Assembly (NCBI GenBank): GCA_021234155.1 | Contig: JAJEKV010000180.1 | Location: 496,001-560,000 of the forward strand | Direction of reading: 5' to 3' | Origin: Isoetes taiwanensis | Lineage: Eukaryota; Streptophyta; Lycopodiopsida; Isoetales; Isoetaceae | Length of the DNA: 64,000 nt | Shown here: one piece after another, positions 12,340 through 22,915 of the stretch | Layout: each line of letters opens with the position of its first letter | Position numbering within the stretch: position 1 is the stretch's first letter | Notes under the pieces: generated by a model | Databases searched by the model: none | What the model was told of the DNA's origin: nothing | What the model saw: the letters and a program-made list of their open reading frames with translations, nothing else | Made by a program: the position numbers and the translations under genes

Positions 12340-13547
12340 CGGGGCCATTTGTATAAACGAGGTAAAGACATGGTCCTCCGTCGTTGTGTCCTTCCTCATG
12401 AGGTGCCCGATATCGTTCGACAAGCCCACGATGGGCTTGGTGGTGGTCATTTTAGTGGTGACGCCACGACACGCAAAATTCTTTTGGCAGGATACTTCTG
12501 GCCCACGCTCTTCAAAGATGCCCATGCTTATGCTCGCCGCGTGTGGCGATGCACATCGCCGGAAAGCCCACGCCCGTGACGCGGCTCTTCCATTGGCGCC
12601 CGGTCGCCACGCCACATCCCTTCAAAGAAATGGGGAATGGATTTTGTGGGGCCCATGGACCCACCGGCGGCACACCCCCGTGCCTGCTATATTACGGTCA
12701 TCACGGATTATGCTACCAAATGGGCGGAAGCTTGTGCACTTCCGCATAACATCAGCCGCCCGGCCACGGTAAGGTCCTCTACACGCACATCATCACGCGT
12801 TTTGGTTGTCCCATGGAACTTGTTAGTGATCGTGGTGTGCATTTTGTCAATCATACCATCAAAGAGCTCACGGATTATCTTCACATCCAACACCGGAAGA
12901 GTACACCCTATTATCCTCAAGGCAATGGCTTGGCTGAAAGTACCAACAAAACACTCATCACCGTTCTCAAGAAAATTTGTGACGCTTCGCGAACAGATTG
13001 GCAGGACAAGTTGCCTACTGTTCTTTGGGCTTACAACACTAGTTTCAAAATAGCTACTGGTCACACTCCTTTCAAACTGGTTTATGGTCAAGAAGCTCTC
13101 ATGCCTTTTGAATATATTCTTCCGACTCTCCGTTTTCAACTTGCTACAATACATAATCCACCTGCTGCACTCAAGGAAAGGGTTTATCAATTGGAACAGT
13201 TGGATGAACTTCGGCGTGATGCTTACTTTCGTGTTCTTAATGGCCAACAGTTGCAGAAATCATTGCATGACAAACGACTTAAGACAAAAACATTCAGAGA
13301 AGGAGATTTAGTTCTTCTTTATGATTCTCGTTACAAAAATTTTCCGGGCAAGTTAAAGTTTCGATAGCTTGGTCCTTATCAAATTGCTCAAGTGGTACAA
13401 CCCAGCGTTTTCAAGCTGGCTGAATTAGATGGCACTCCATTACCTACACTGGTTAATGGCTTTCGCCTCAAACAATTTCATACAACAGAAAGTCACAATC
13501 ATCCACAAGATGCTGTTCCAGACACAAACACAACAAATAGTGACTAA
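12340..13547 (+). pseudogene. pol: Integrase of Tat-like gypsy element (frame-broken)
   Basis: The N-terminal zinc-binding part (GGGHFSGDATTRKILLAGYF) is followed by a shifted MDFVGPM and ITDYATKWAE segment (first Asp). Then SDRGVHFVNHTIKELTDYL (second Asp) and YYPQGNGLAESTNKTL (catalytic Glu) lie in the 12813-13367 frame. An in-frame TAG at 13365 sits where a conserved Trp is usual. The frame then continues through LGPYQIAQVV to a stop at 13545-13547. No chromodomain follows, in keeping with the Tat group. Its role would be to insert the cDNA into the chromosome. Confidence 0.88.
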
Positions 13548-13683
13548 CCAGCGGCATATTTATATTATAGAGGTGAAATTTTTTTACAAAATGTGAGCAG
13601 AGCCCATCTATTTTCCGCTATGGGCAGAGCCCTATTTACAAAAATGGGCGCCCTATCTACTAAATCCTAAGGAGAAAAACCCT

Positions 13684-13950
13684 CTACTCCAGGTTCGGAG
13701 CAGAGGTGATACGCAGAATGTGGTAGTAATTCTGCTCCGGATCCCAGCGCAGGTGAATCACCACCTCCATCCCGTTAGTCAGGGGATCGGGATGCTCCGC
13801 CATCCCGGCACACCAACCGTCCATAGCAATGCCACGGTTGTGGCACCGCCAGAGATCCAAGCAATCCATCTTGCAGGTAATCCACTCAAGGCAGTTGGAA
13901 GGCATAGTGCACTTGTCGTGCAGTCCAGCAGCAGACATACTGAGCGCCAT
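13684..13950 (-). CDS. Antisense small ORF in gypsy spacer, unrecognised
   Basis: On the minus strand an ORF of about 88 codons starts at an ATG at about 13950 (MALSMSAAGLHDK) and ends at 13684. It is rich in Cys and Trp (CLEWITCKMDCLDLWRC). A good TATA-like string, ctatataag, lies about 40-45 bases upstream of the ATG on the same strand (plus-strand 13979-13990). Antisense ORFs between integrase and the 3' LTR are known from Tat-group elements. I do not recognise the protein and cannot exclude chance. Confidence 0.45.
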   Translation of the reverse strand: MALSMSAAGLHDKCTMPSNCLEWITCKMDCLDLWRCHNRGIAMDGWCAGMAEHPDPLTNGMEVVIHLRWDPEQNYYHILRITSAPNLE

Positions 13951-14481
13951 CGGGTGTCTCAACTTCGCCCACTGTTCGTCTTATATAGCCAACCGAGAAC
14001 CTCCCTGTCGACGTGGACCAATTAGAAATTTTGCCAACGTGTTTGCAATGCAAGGCTGTTACTAAATGGGGAATCTTTTCTCCCGCCGCATATCTAGCCA
14101 TGGTACCTTCTGACACTTTCGTTTTAATGATATCTCACTTCGAGTTGCCAGCATTAAATGACATTCCTTCTTTTCACGCCCGTCGACCATTAATGTGCGT
14201 CCTTTCGCCAGCTGTCACATCCGATCATTCTCTTACGTCTCATCGCCACCGTTCACTGCTTCTCCCTTTACCGTTTGGGGACTTAGCCAAAATTTTGCCT
14301 CTCAATCACCTACTTTGCATCTGTCGCCACCTGGCATCATCAACGGTTGCCGGTTCATCCTCATCATGCCCCTTCGCCAACACTTATGCGACCTAAAACC
14401 TTTTTGCCTATCTGTGTTTTCGTCTTCCGCTCTCCGCCTTCTCAAGATCATCCTTCCGGTTCCTCTCGGACGTTCTTCGCC

Positions 14482-17056
14482 ATGGTTCCTGCACCCAAAT
14501 TTTCGACCCTTCAAGCTTCTACTCCACGGGATCCGGCTCTTTTCGAGTCTGTGTCTTTCTTGACGCCCACCTTTCGGGACGCCCTCGTTGGCCCGAGTCG
14601 AGAAGTTGCGGAACACCACAAGCTTTATGAATTCTCCCACATGGACCTTCCGGCACCAAATCCAGACCAATTGAAGCAGTTTGTTGCTAATATCGTCAAC
14701 CGCCCAGAAGGATATGCTACTGTGGTCGATGGCACCACGATCTTGCTTACTCAGCCCCTGATTTCTGAGGTATTCCATATTCCTTTGCAAACACCTTCTT
14801 TATCTTGGGCCGCTTTACAGGACATAGATGTCCACCGAGTTTGGTATTTGTTCCATATCAAGCGAACATGCATCGCCTCACAAATATCGCAAGGCCCCAT
14901 GAAACTTTTGTCAAGTTTCTATGGCGCAAATTCCTGGGGTATTCTATCAAAAACACCCATATCAATAAACCATTCTACAATGTGGTTATCACGGCCGTCT
15001 GCTCCACTCACTTTCTTGATTGGCCACAAATGTTGTTCTACAGACTCCTACAAGAAGTCGATCGCCTTCGGGCTACCCCCTCTTCTGTCTCTGAAGTTTC
15101 GGTAGGTGGCCATCTTCAAGCTCTCATTCATCATTATCTTCCTGTTCCTGTGTCCCCTTCCATTTCTCATGCCTCCACTCAGCCATCTCTACGTTCACTT
15201 CCTCAAAACCAACAGGCTGCACCTTGCCAGATTTCTCCTGGTCATGTTCCACAAAACCACACGCATGTCACTGTTTCCTCTTCCTCCTCTGAAGCCATGC
15301 CCTCCAATTCTTGTCATGTCTCTCAGACGCCCCAAACACGGCCACAACAGGGCCCTCCACCTCCACATCCTCGCCAGCTTCTGTATCAATATCAGCAGGA
15401 TGTTCAAGCTGCTGCTCTCAAGTTGCAAAAATCACAGGAAGCTCTCATGCAGGGAGTTCAAGCGTCCCTGGAGGCCTCCGATGCGGTTCACCGCGACCTT
15501 CAAACTGCTACCACGCACGTTCACACGCTGAAAACACAGCTTCAAGAAAAGCACGAGGCCTTTTTACGGGCCCCTGAGGATCTCAAGGCGCGCCACGATC
15601 GAACAGCACCGCTTGGCGGATCGTCGTGAGGCTCGATTAAAACCACCATTCAGGAATTGTTGGAGCAGAACAAGACAAAGGACACCCTCCTGGGTGACAA
15701 GGAGAAAGACATTGCTAAGCTTGACACCTTGTATGCAGAGCTTTCTCAGACTTACCGCACTCAAGTTCATGATCTGACCGAGCGTGATGCTCGCTTCACC
15801 TCCTTAGAAGCTCAGCTTTCCACGCTGACCATTCAATTGACGTCTCTTCAGGATCAGCTTACGGAGGCTCAGAAACAGAAAATTGTTGATGATGCCGAGA
15901 TTGCCACGCTGCTCCTCAATACTCCCGGGCAATCCTCTTCACACGCCATGCTTCCTCCGAAACGGGTCCATGATCAGTCACGTCTTCTGTTAGAAAAGGA
16001 CAACCGGATCCGCGATCTTGAAAATCAGCTCCAGCAAGCTGTCCAATCTGCTGAAAAGGCCCAAACCAAACAGGAAGGCTACTTTAATCTTGGTATCCAC
16101 ACGTCTGTGGATTTTGCTCTTCCTTCCAGTTACCTGGATTATGTGGTTGCCCGACGCCACTACTTTCTTTTCAAGTGGTACGCCGCCGATGGTCACCTTG
16201 ATGTCCCCCTACGCAGTGAGGATTTTTTCCGGATCTGGCCGGACCTCTCAAACTGTGCCCTTTTGGCCTTCGACCTCCTTCACTGTGAGGACCCTGATTT
16301 AATCACTTTCCGAGTTGTCCAGCCGATGGTGTACATCTTCCATGACTTCTATCTGGCTGATACCCAGGACAAATTTCGTGACGGGCCACATCAAAACTTT
16401 CAGGGTGACTCACAGGTTCAATGGTTGCTCTTGGATAACAACCCCTATCTGGCAGATCATGATCGGACTCACGCCCTTCATCGGGGAGTACATGCGAGCT
16501 TACTCATCATTTACCTCCACGGCAAGCTGAAATCTTTGGAACAGTCGCGAAAAGAATCTTGGGCATCCCGAGGATCTTCCGCTTTGCCCAAGTTTATATG
16601 CGACATTTGGCGGGGCTACAATCAATTGCATGCCATTCGGATAGCAAGGCAAGGTACCCACGGGATGGGATAGTCCTCCCATCTATACTCGACTCTCTAC
16701 TTGAATGGGATAGATGGTGCAAAGCTCTTGATCCCCGACCTTGTGCGTGAATTCGGGGAGCAGGCTCAAGACCCACGCCCACCGGGCATGGCTCCTTCTC
16801 CATATGCTTCACTTTGGGTGCCCCTCCACGCCCCGGTTTCTTACCTCGACCGGGCGTCTTCCCTTTTGGGCGAAGGTCATGGATGGCCACGCCGGGGTGG
16901 ACTCCTCCACAGATCTCGGCGGATCTGCGGTGGGATCCCCCGTTTTGTCCGCCTCGAGAGTGGGAAGCTGGTGCCACCTTGGAACAAAATACCAATTGGA
17001 TCTATATTGCTAATGAGCGTGGTTGGCAGCGGCCTGGATGCTTTGCATGGCCTTGA
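14482..17056 (+). pseudogene. Extra ORF downstream of integrase (ORF3), coiled-coil protein
   Basis: The N-terminal part starts at the ATG at 14482 (MVPAPKFSTLQ), with FSHMDLPAPNPDQLKQFVAN. The frame shifts at about 14810-14910 and then stays in one frame to 16673 apart from a TGA at 15627. Order of parts: FVKFLWRKFLGYSIKN block, Ser/Pro/Gln-rich linker (15100-15360), long coiled coil (about 15380-16080), then a globular C-terminus starting HTSVDFALPSSYLDYVVARR. A shifted tail at 16814-17056 looks coding. No retroviral envelope features such as a signal peptide or membrane segment are visible. The same three-part protein is found in a second relic on the minus strand at 28.8-30.85 kb, which argues that it is a real conserved gene. 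Function unknown. Confidence 0.7.
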
Positions 17057-17468
17057 TACTTTCTTCTGAGAATGCGACCACCTCACGGATCCTTTAGTCC
17101 ACCGTCAAAGGGGTTTTACGTGTCTTTGCTCGGATGCATCCTCGTCGGCTCTTTAAATCGGCGTCCAATTTTTCTTACGCTTGAATGCCGGCGTCGGTGC
17201 CTTGGTCTTCGAACCCTGCCTTCTCATGGAGTGCCGGTTTGTTCCTTGAGGCGCCCATGCCGCCACGGAAGACATGGTGCTCTCACTTCCTCATTGATCA
17301 CGAGATCCCGCCCTTGGGCTCAACACTCTGGCGCTCTTCAAACACGCCCGGACCTCATTGCCAATTACCATAATGGCGCCCGTCCTCATTCCCGTGAGGA
17401 TCACTTTCAGACTGTTGGTTTCCCGCCCTCGGAAGCACTTCCTCCTTTTCTTGGTGACCGAATGTCGT

Positions 17469-17479
17469 TTGGTGGGGAG
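17469..17479 (+). promoter_or_regulatory. Polypurine tract of Tat-like gypsy element
   Basis: The purine-rich string TGGTGGGGAG directly precedes the 3' LTR start TGTTAG, the expected place and composition for the plus-strand primer. Confidence 0.7.
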
Positions 17480-18058
17480 TGTTAGTCCCGGCCTCTGTGC
17501 AGGACTATTCATGCATCTGACGGACCGAGGTCAAGGCCAAGGATCCACAACCCGGTAGCGGGTCCGTCGTCAAAGGCTCAGCCGAAGACCAAGCGGACCA
17601 CGCAGACAAAGACCACGCTGGCGTCAACAAGAGGCGGCGCCGGACAAGTGATGACGGCCACACCGCCACGTCAGTGATTTCGAGCTTTTCAAGAGGCACC
17701 GCCTGCATTCCTGCAAATCAGGCCTCCTTCCAGGAGTCGGCACCGAAATCAGTCAGAGTGTCTATATTGGGCCAAAGGCCATTGTACTATATATATGAGT
17801 AGAGCTAGCACATGAGTTTTTAGATGAGTTTTGAGTCTTGTCTCAGTTCAGTTTTCTCTCGATTTCGAGAGCTCATGTATCTTCATTGACATCAAGGAAG
17901 CTTATTATTGTGATCTCATTGTTCTTGTTGTTCTCTTTTCTCTTCTCTTGTTCTTTCTTGCAAATCCCGCGTGACATAGTTCCCGGATTCTCCTGTTAGA
18001 TCCAAGGGTCCTCACAGAGGGCTGTCTTGCAGGAGTTCCCGAACCCAGATTCCAAACA
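17480..18058 (+). repeat. 3' LTR of Tat-like gypsy element
   Basis: Matches the 5' LTR over its whole length, with small indels in the first 200 bases. Starts TGTTAG and ends CCAAACA, and is followed at once by the duplicated target GGACG. Confidence 0.92.
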
Positions 18059-18370
18059 GGACGTGACTTGTTGCGAACTTGTAGGAGGTTACATAGGAAG
18101 GGAGGCAATAAAGACTGGCAAGAAATGCCAAAGTTTTGTCAACGATGACAAGTCTAAGAACTTTTTAGAAATGTTCTTTCAACAGGTGGCTTTGAAATGT
18201 ACAGATACTGTCCTCTGCCTCTTTTGAATCTTCCTCTTAAAGATCCAGGATCATCGTCTATAGAAAATCAAGGTATTGCTAATGAGGCAACTGCGCCAGA
18301 AATAGTTGTTGCAGCAATCGCCTTGGAATCCCATTTTTTTGATATGGAAGCTAGGCTTAAGAGTCTGACC
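18059..18370 (+). repeat. Right part of unrecognised coding-like repeat (copy 1)
   Basis: Starts with the target-site copy GGACG and reads GYIGREAIKTGKKCQSFVND, as do copies at 21222 and 22003. Downstream, a frame shift leads to a second coding-like stretch (MYRYCPLPLLNLPLKD, about 18197-18360) that the other copies lack. The product is not recognised. It may be a captured host gene fragment or part of an unknown element. Confidence 0.55.
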
Positions 18371-18379
18371 CTCTGTATC

Positions 18380-18900
18380 ACGGAAAAAGTTGTAACTATT
18401 TCAATTAATAAAAGAAATCTTCAATATTGTATTACTTTATGCATTTTTCGCTGTTCAATAAGTTTGTTTGTATTTGCATCAATGCAATGAATTTCACTAT
18501 GGATTTTTAATAAAGCGAAATCAACAATGTAATACATACATCTATTATCACATTTGGCATATTACGAAAAAGGCTTCACAGCAACCCATGCCATAATTAT
18601 GCACCAAAATGGCATGATTTTGGGACACATAATCCCAAAGTAAATGAATGATGGTTTAGGTTCCTACCTCTTCAAAAAAGATGCTCTAAAACATCATATA
18701 GTATATTGTCAGAAGGTGGTAAACATGGGAGACTCAAGCCTTCAAAACCCCACTACACAATAGCCAGGGGTCCATAATGCCTAAAGCATGCTGGAGAAAA
18801 AACGAGCCATCTGGTTCTTCAGCTAGAATATGCAGGAATACTGGTGCATGCAGGTGCATAACAATGAGGATCACAATCGTTCAATATCTGGATACTTTGT
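18380..18900. other. Non-coding stretch, no feature recognised
   Basis: AT-rich sequence without convincing ORFs or repeat ends. It lies between the coding-like repeat and a LINE 3' fragment. Part of it (about 18700-18900) may be decayed LINE sequence, because it leads directly into the recognisable LINE C-terminus. Confidence 0.35.
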
Positions 18901-18904
18901 TTTC

Positions 18905-19518
18905 TAAATAAAGCTTTTGGATAAGAGTGCTTTGGGCATTAAGACATTTCACTACAAAATTCTGATTAATTCTATGCTCGCCAGGGGTCCACAATGGTAT
19001 TTGTTAATATATTTACCCACGAAAAAGCATCGAGCAATTGTGTCCATTGACATAAGAGCACACCGCTTCAGATTGAGACAGGCAGATGGGCTCGAAAGAG
19101 CGAAAAAACAGGGTTTGCCATTGCTGCCAACCTGGAGCTATTGAAGATGGGTGCCGCACTCTTCAGAACTGCCCAGCATTTGCAGTTATCTGGGCATGAT
19201 ATCCCACTTAACCAACTGCTACATGTGATGATAAACACCCCTTTCGTAAGAGCACTGCCATCTTATCTTCAAGAGGTATTAGCCATGCGGGTTCAATTGT
19301 GCCCATGATCACGATCACTACACTGACATGTCCAAATGCATAATTCATTAGCAAGCTTATTACTGCTAAGTTTCTTTTCCTCGATAAACCCTTGGGGCGG
19401 GGGTCTTTTAATCCTAGATAGTAATAGGTCGATTGTTCTTTGTTTGTTTGTTTGGGCTCCATAGGGCATTTTGCCTCCGTGGATGATAAAAGACAATTCA
19501 ATTCAATTCAATTTATAT
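18905..19518 (+). mobile_element. LINE 3' fragment with (TTCAA)n tail
   Basis: The stretch LINSMLARGPQWYLLIYLPT matches the C-terminal region of the LINE at 25.1-27.2 kb (INPTLEGGPQCYLCTHLPM). A Cys-rich motif follows in decayed form. The end carries the same 3' structure as the other LINEs here: a cccttggggcgggggt hairpin-like string, atagtaatag, a ccataggg...cgtggatgataaaa box, then (attca) repeats at about 19497-19515. It is a 5'-truncated, dead copy. Confidence 0.75.
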
Positions 19519-19904
19519 TGCTATGCAGAGTTATATACTTCTACACTAGAAATCATCCCTTCTATTGTCTTTTCTTTAAGAATTGACAAATGGAAACCCT
19601 CGAAGAGGAACTAAATACAGTTCAATGTTGGTCATCATATGCAGTAACATTTTAAATTCCGTCGGTCTGGAGCAACATGCCACCAATGGCATACCTAATC
19701 ATAAAGTCGGCTTACCATGCTACAATAGGTCTATTAAATCCCTTGGGGTATTTGATCCATGTGAATGCTAAAATTCAAACACGTTCATTTTCACAAGACT
19801 TTTTCATCTCAAAGCATAGTCTTATAACTATATACAATATGTTGGGACAACGTAGGCTTCAATAAGAAGTCAAAGGAGCAAGAATTTCTTAGAATCAAAT
19901 GCCA

Positions 19905-20206
19905 AAGCCATGTTTATATCGATAAACCAAATTTAGCAAGTTGGAAGCCATCCATTTGGAAACCATCCATTGTCAAACCCTATAATTGCATGCAAGTTGA
20001 GCCATTAGAATGCTTGGATGGCAATATCATAACTGCACTTAGTGCAAAGTACATTCTTGCCTTCCAGTCCATGCGTTGAGGGTTAATCACTCTTGCATGC
20101 TTCTATTATCAAGTGCCTTTTCATTCCACACATTTTTCTGCATCATAAACAAAGAGACATATTGAGGTGCTTGCATTTTGTCAATCGTATACTTTACTCA
20201 AAACAA
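19905..20206. repeat. Dispersed repeat, copy A
   Basis: Shares gataaaccaaatt, ggaaaccatccattgtcaaa, atgcttggatggcaatatca and gacatattgaggtgcttgca with segments at about 21383-21560 and 22145-22425. Copy A differs from the others by small indels, whereas copies B and C are nearly identical to each other. No coding function recognised. Confidence 0.75.
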
Positions 20207-20244
20207 ATCACACCTAATGTGAACTTAAGGCGCCCGGCATGCTT

Positions 20245-20360
20245 CCGAAGTCAGTAAATCACGCATGACGTGATTTCAAATCACGCCGAGCATGTTTCGT
20301 TTGAAATCACGCCGAGCATGATTTGGTTGAGATCACACTGAGCGTGATTTGATTAAATAT
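20245..20360. repeat. Short imperfect tandem/palindromic repeats (atcacgccgagcatg)
   Basis: Four imperfect copies of a roughly 30-base motif around atcacgccgagcatg, including the palindrome-rich tcacgcatgacgtga. I see no gene next to them that they would clearly control. Confidence 0.6.
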
Positions 20361-20559
20361 AAAGTCCCACTTTTAATATTGCTTTTGTGTTTTGCAGCCT
20401 ATACATTGAACATGTACATTATGACAGGCAACAATGGATAGAATATTGTAGGCCCTTGCCTACAAGATAAGGGAGTTCTAAATCAGAAAAATTCAAATTG
20501 TTGGAACGTACTCTTTCTCAAACGATCATACACTAGAGGAATGATATTAAACAAAGAGC

Positions 20560-21222
20560 ATCTACCAAGAAAAGGAAGGATGTGGAGGAAGGTGGTGAGA
20601 GACACGGGAATGCAGTATTCAGAGGATCCACAAATTCATATAAGTTGGTTTTCTGCAAGGAGAAGTGGAAAGAATTTTTAGATATTGATGCTAATAAGTG
20701 GCTCCCATTTTTATATGGCAGAGATATGCCAATCAACACTTCGATTTTTGACATTAATGTGATGGAGATGCGAAAGGCATAGGGTTACTGAGATAGAAGC
20801 CTTATGGGTTATAGATCAACTCTAATAAGAATGAGAATGATTTTTTATCGTCCACTGAGGCCAATCGGCCTATGGGACCCAAGGAAGTTCTGTACAAGAA
20901 GAGCCCATTTGTAACTGGCAGAATGTCCTTGATAGAATATTGCACTCATATCAAGGTTGTACGCATTATAAAAACAGCAGTGGGAGAAGAGTTGCAGAAG
21001 TTGTCTAAAGATGTCACTCTTTCAGAGATTGGCCTACTCGACAAACATAAAGTCAGCAATGGAGACATAAAAAAATATGTCTTCTAGTCACATGAATCCA
21101 TTAGGAACTGGAAAGCTAAGAATGGAAAGCTTGTGGAGACACTTCCCCCAAAAGTCATTGCTGAGTTGAGAAGGAAGGTATCCATGGTAAAGAACTTGGC
21201 AGGAAAAGAAGAACCCTTTTGG
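20560..21222 (+). pseudogene. Unrecognised coding-like fragments upstream of the repeated ORF
   Basis: Two open stretches look protein-like: 20582-20780 (KEKWKEFLDIDANKWLPF) and 20872-21087 (MSLIEYCTHIKVVRIIKTAV). A shifted stretch (LPPKVIAELRRKVSMVKNL) then reaches the repeated segment at 21222. Between them, 20835-20885 is an antisense copy of the LINE 3' box (tcgtccactgaggccaatcg). The whole may be a broken host gene or element. I do not recognise the product. Confidence 0.4.
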
Positions 21223-21600
21223 ACGTGACTTGTTGCGAACTTTTAGGAGATTACATAGGAAGGGAGGCAATAAAGACTGGCAAGAAATGCCAAAGTTTTG
21301 TCAATGATGACAAGTCTAAGACCTTTTTAGAAATGTTCTTTCAACAGGTGTTTATGGTGCCATACCATTTCACACCATTATGCCATGTTCATATTGATAA
21401 ACCAAATTTACAAGTTGGAAACCATCCATTGTCAAACCCTATAATTACATGCAAGTTGAGCCATTAGAATGCTTGGATGGCAATATCATAACTGCACTTA
21501 TTGCAAAGTACATTCTTGCCTTCCGGTTCCACCCATGCGTCTCATTCAATCACTCTTGCATGCTTCATATTTGGAGTGCCTTTTCATTCTAGAATAAGGC
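21222..21600 (+). repeat. Unrecognised coding-like repeat, copy B
   Basis: Contains the uninterrupted ccttttggacgtgacttg junction that matches the empty site of the gypsy insertion, followed by the YIGREAIKTGKKC reading frame and the dispersed repeat. Bases 21241-21524 are nearly identical to 22003-22286, a direct duplication spaced 762 bases apart. Confidence 0.75.
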
Positions 21601-21667
21601 TCGCATGAACCAAAGAAAAGACTCGCCCGATAGATAGGCTTCTCATTCATCTCATATTTTTATTATA

Positions 21668-22430
21668 ATGGTGTCCATAGATCATCTCGAACTATCCACA
21701 AAAATAAAGGGGAAATCCAAATATCATTTGGACCCCAAAAAATACAATGCTAATAGATGAGTGGTTTTGTATTGGATGATCAGCTTCTCAAATTGTGTTT
21801 GATGTAGCAGACCATGAGGAAGAGGATAATGAATGACGAGGAAGACAAAAAATCGCCCCAAAACCCCGCAATTGAGAAGTCGACCAAAGAGAATGAACCA
21901 TTGAATAAGAATGGTTTTTCAAGGAAAATGACAAGTTACCTTGTTGAAGGAACATTAAACCCACAATACAATAAACAAAGAACTTGTTGGGTTCAAAGAA
22001 ATTTTTAGGAGATTACATAGGAAGGGAGGCAATAAAGACTGGCAAGAAATGCCAAAGTTTTGTCAATGATGACAAGTCTAAGACCTTTTTAGAAATGTTC
22101 TTTCAACAGGTGTTTATGGTGCCATACCATTTCACACCATTATGCCATGTTCATATTGATAAACCAAATTTACAAGTTGGAAACCATCCATTGTCAAACC
22201 CTATAATTACATGCAAGTTGAGCCATTAGAATGCTTGGATGGCAATATCATAACTGCACTTATTGCAAAGTACATTCTTGCCTTCCAGTCCATGCGATGC
22301 GGGTGAATCACTCTTGCATGCTTCTGATATCAAGTGCCTTTTCATTCCACACATATTTCTGCTTCATAAACAAAGAGACATATTGAGGTGCTTGCATTTT
22401 GTCAATCGTATACTTTACTCAAAATGACAT
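21668..22430 (+). repeat. Unrecognised coding-like repeat, copy C with upstream part
   Basis: The upstream part (21668-21960) matches the sequence left of the gypsy element, with NDEED and GFSRKMTSYLVE strings. From 22003 it repeats the IGREAIKTGKKCQ frame, and from 22145 to 22425 the dispersed repeat. It shows that the left and right parts belong to one longer repeat unit. Confidence 0.7.
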
Positions 22431-22915
22431 ATGATACACAAACGGATGGCCATTTGAACTCTCTATTCGTGAAATTGATTTGAGTGAATATGGGGAAGTC
22501 ATGTTCAAATACCTTGTTCCTATGGCTAGAACATAGGCCATATTTACTTTATTTCTTTAGGGCTGGTTTCCATGTGTATGTTGCGCCTCTTGTGCAAGTC
22601 AATACAAATTTAAGTAATGTTTACAACATAACCTCCTACAAGAAGGAGAGAGCCAGTTTTAGAGGCTTTCGAAATTGCCAATTTTGGAATGAAGCAACCC
22701 GTTTTAGAGGAGAATTAAGCAACTGCTTACCTCAAAGTCTTGGTCAAATCTATAAAAACCCACTCTTAATGTACTCGAAAAATATACTCTTAGTCAATAC
22801 CGTAAAGTTCAAAATATGCACTTTGCCAATAGCACTTTGCCAATACCGCAAGATATAATATACCGCATGTGAATGTAATAGGTTAAACCAATATCATTTT
22901 GTCAAAGTTGGAGCG

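Larger units (their letters stand above)
6935..18058 (+). mobile_element. Ty3/gypsy LTR retrotransposon, Tat-like, with extra 3' ORF
   Basis: An 11.1 kb element bounded by two LTRs (590 and 579 bp) that start TGTTAG and end CCAAACA. It is flanked by identical 5 bp target duplications GGACG (6930-6934 and 18059-18063). Internal order is primer site, gag with two zinc knuckles, aspartic protease, reverse transcriptase, RNase H, integrase, a spacer with an antisense ORF, a large coiled-coil ORF, a polypurine tract and the 3' LTR. A tRNA-Asp-type primer site, lack of a chromodomain and extra coding space between integrase and the 3' LTR are known features of the Tat/Athila group. Frameshifts and stops in gag, RT, integrase and ORF3 make it non-autonomous now. 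The LTRs differ by small indels and substitutions, so it is not a very recent insertion. Confidence 0.93.

Noticed and set aside
13979-14116. Other minus-strand ORF (13886-14116) as alternative antisense gene
   Set aside because: It overlaps the TATA-like site, has no motif and no supporting signal.
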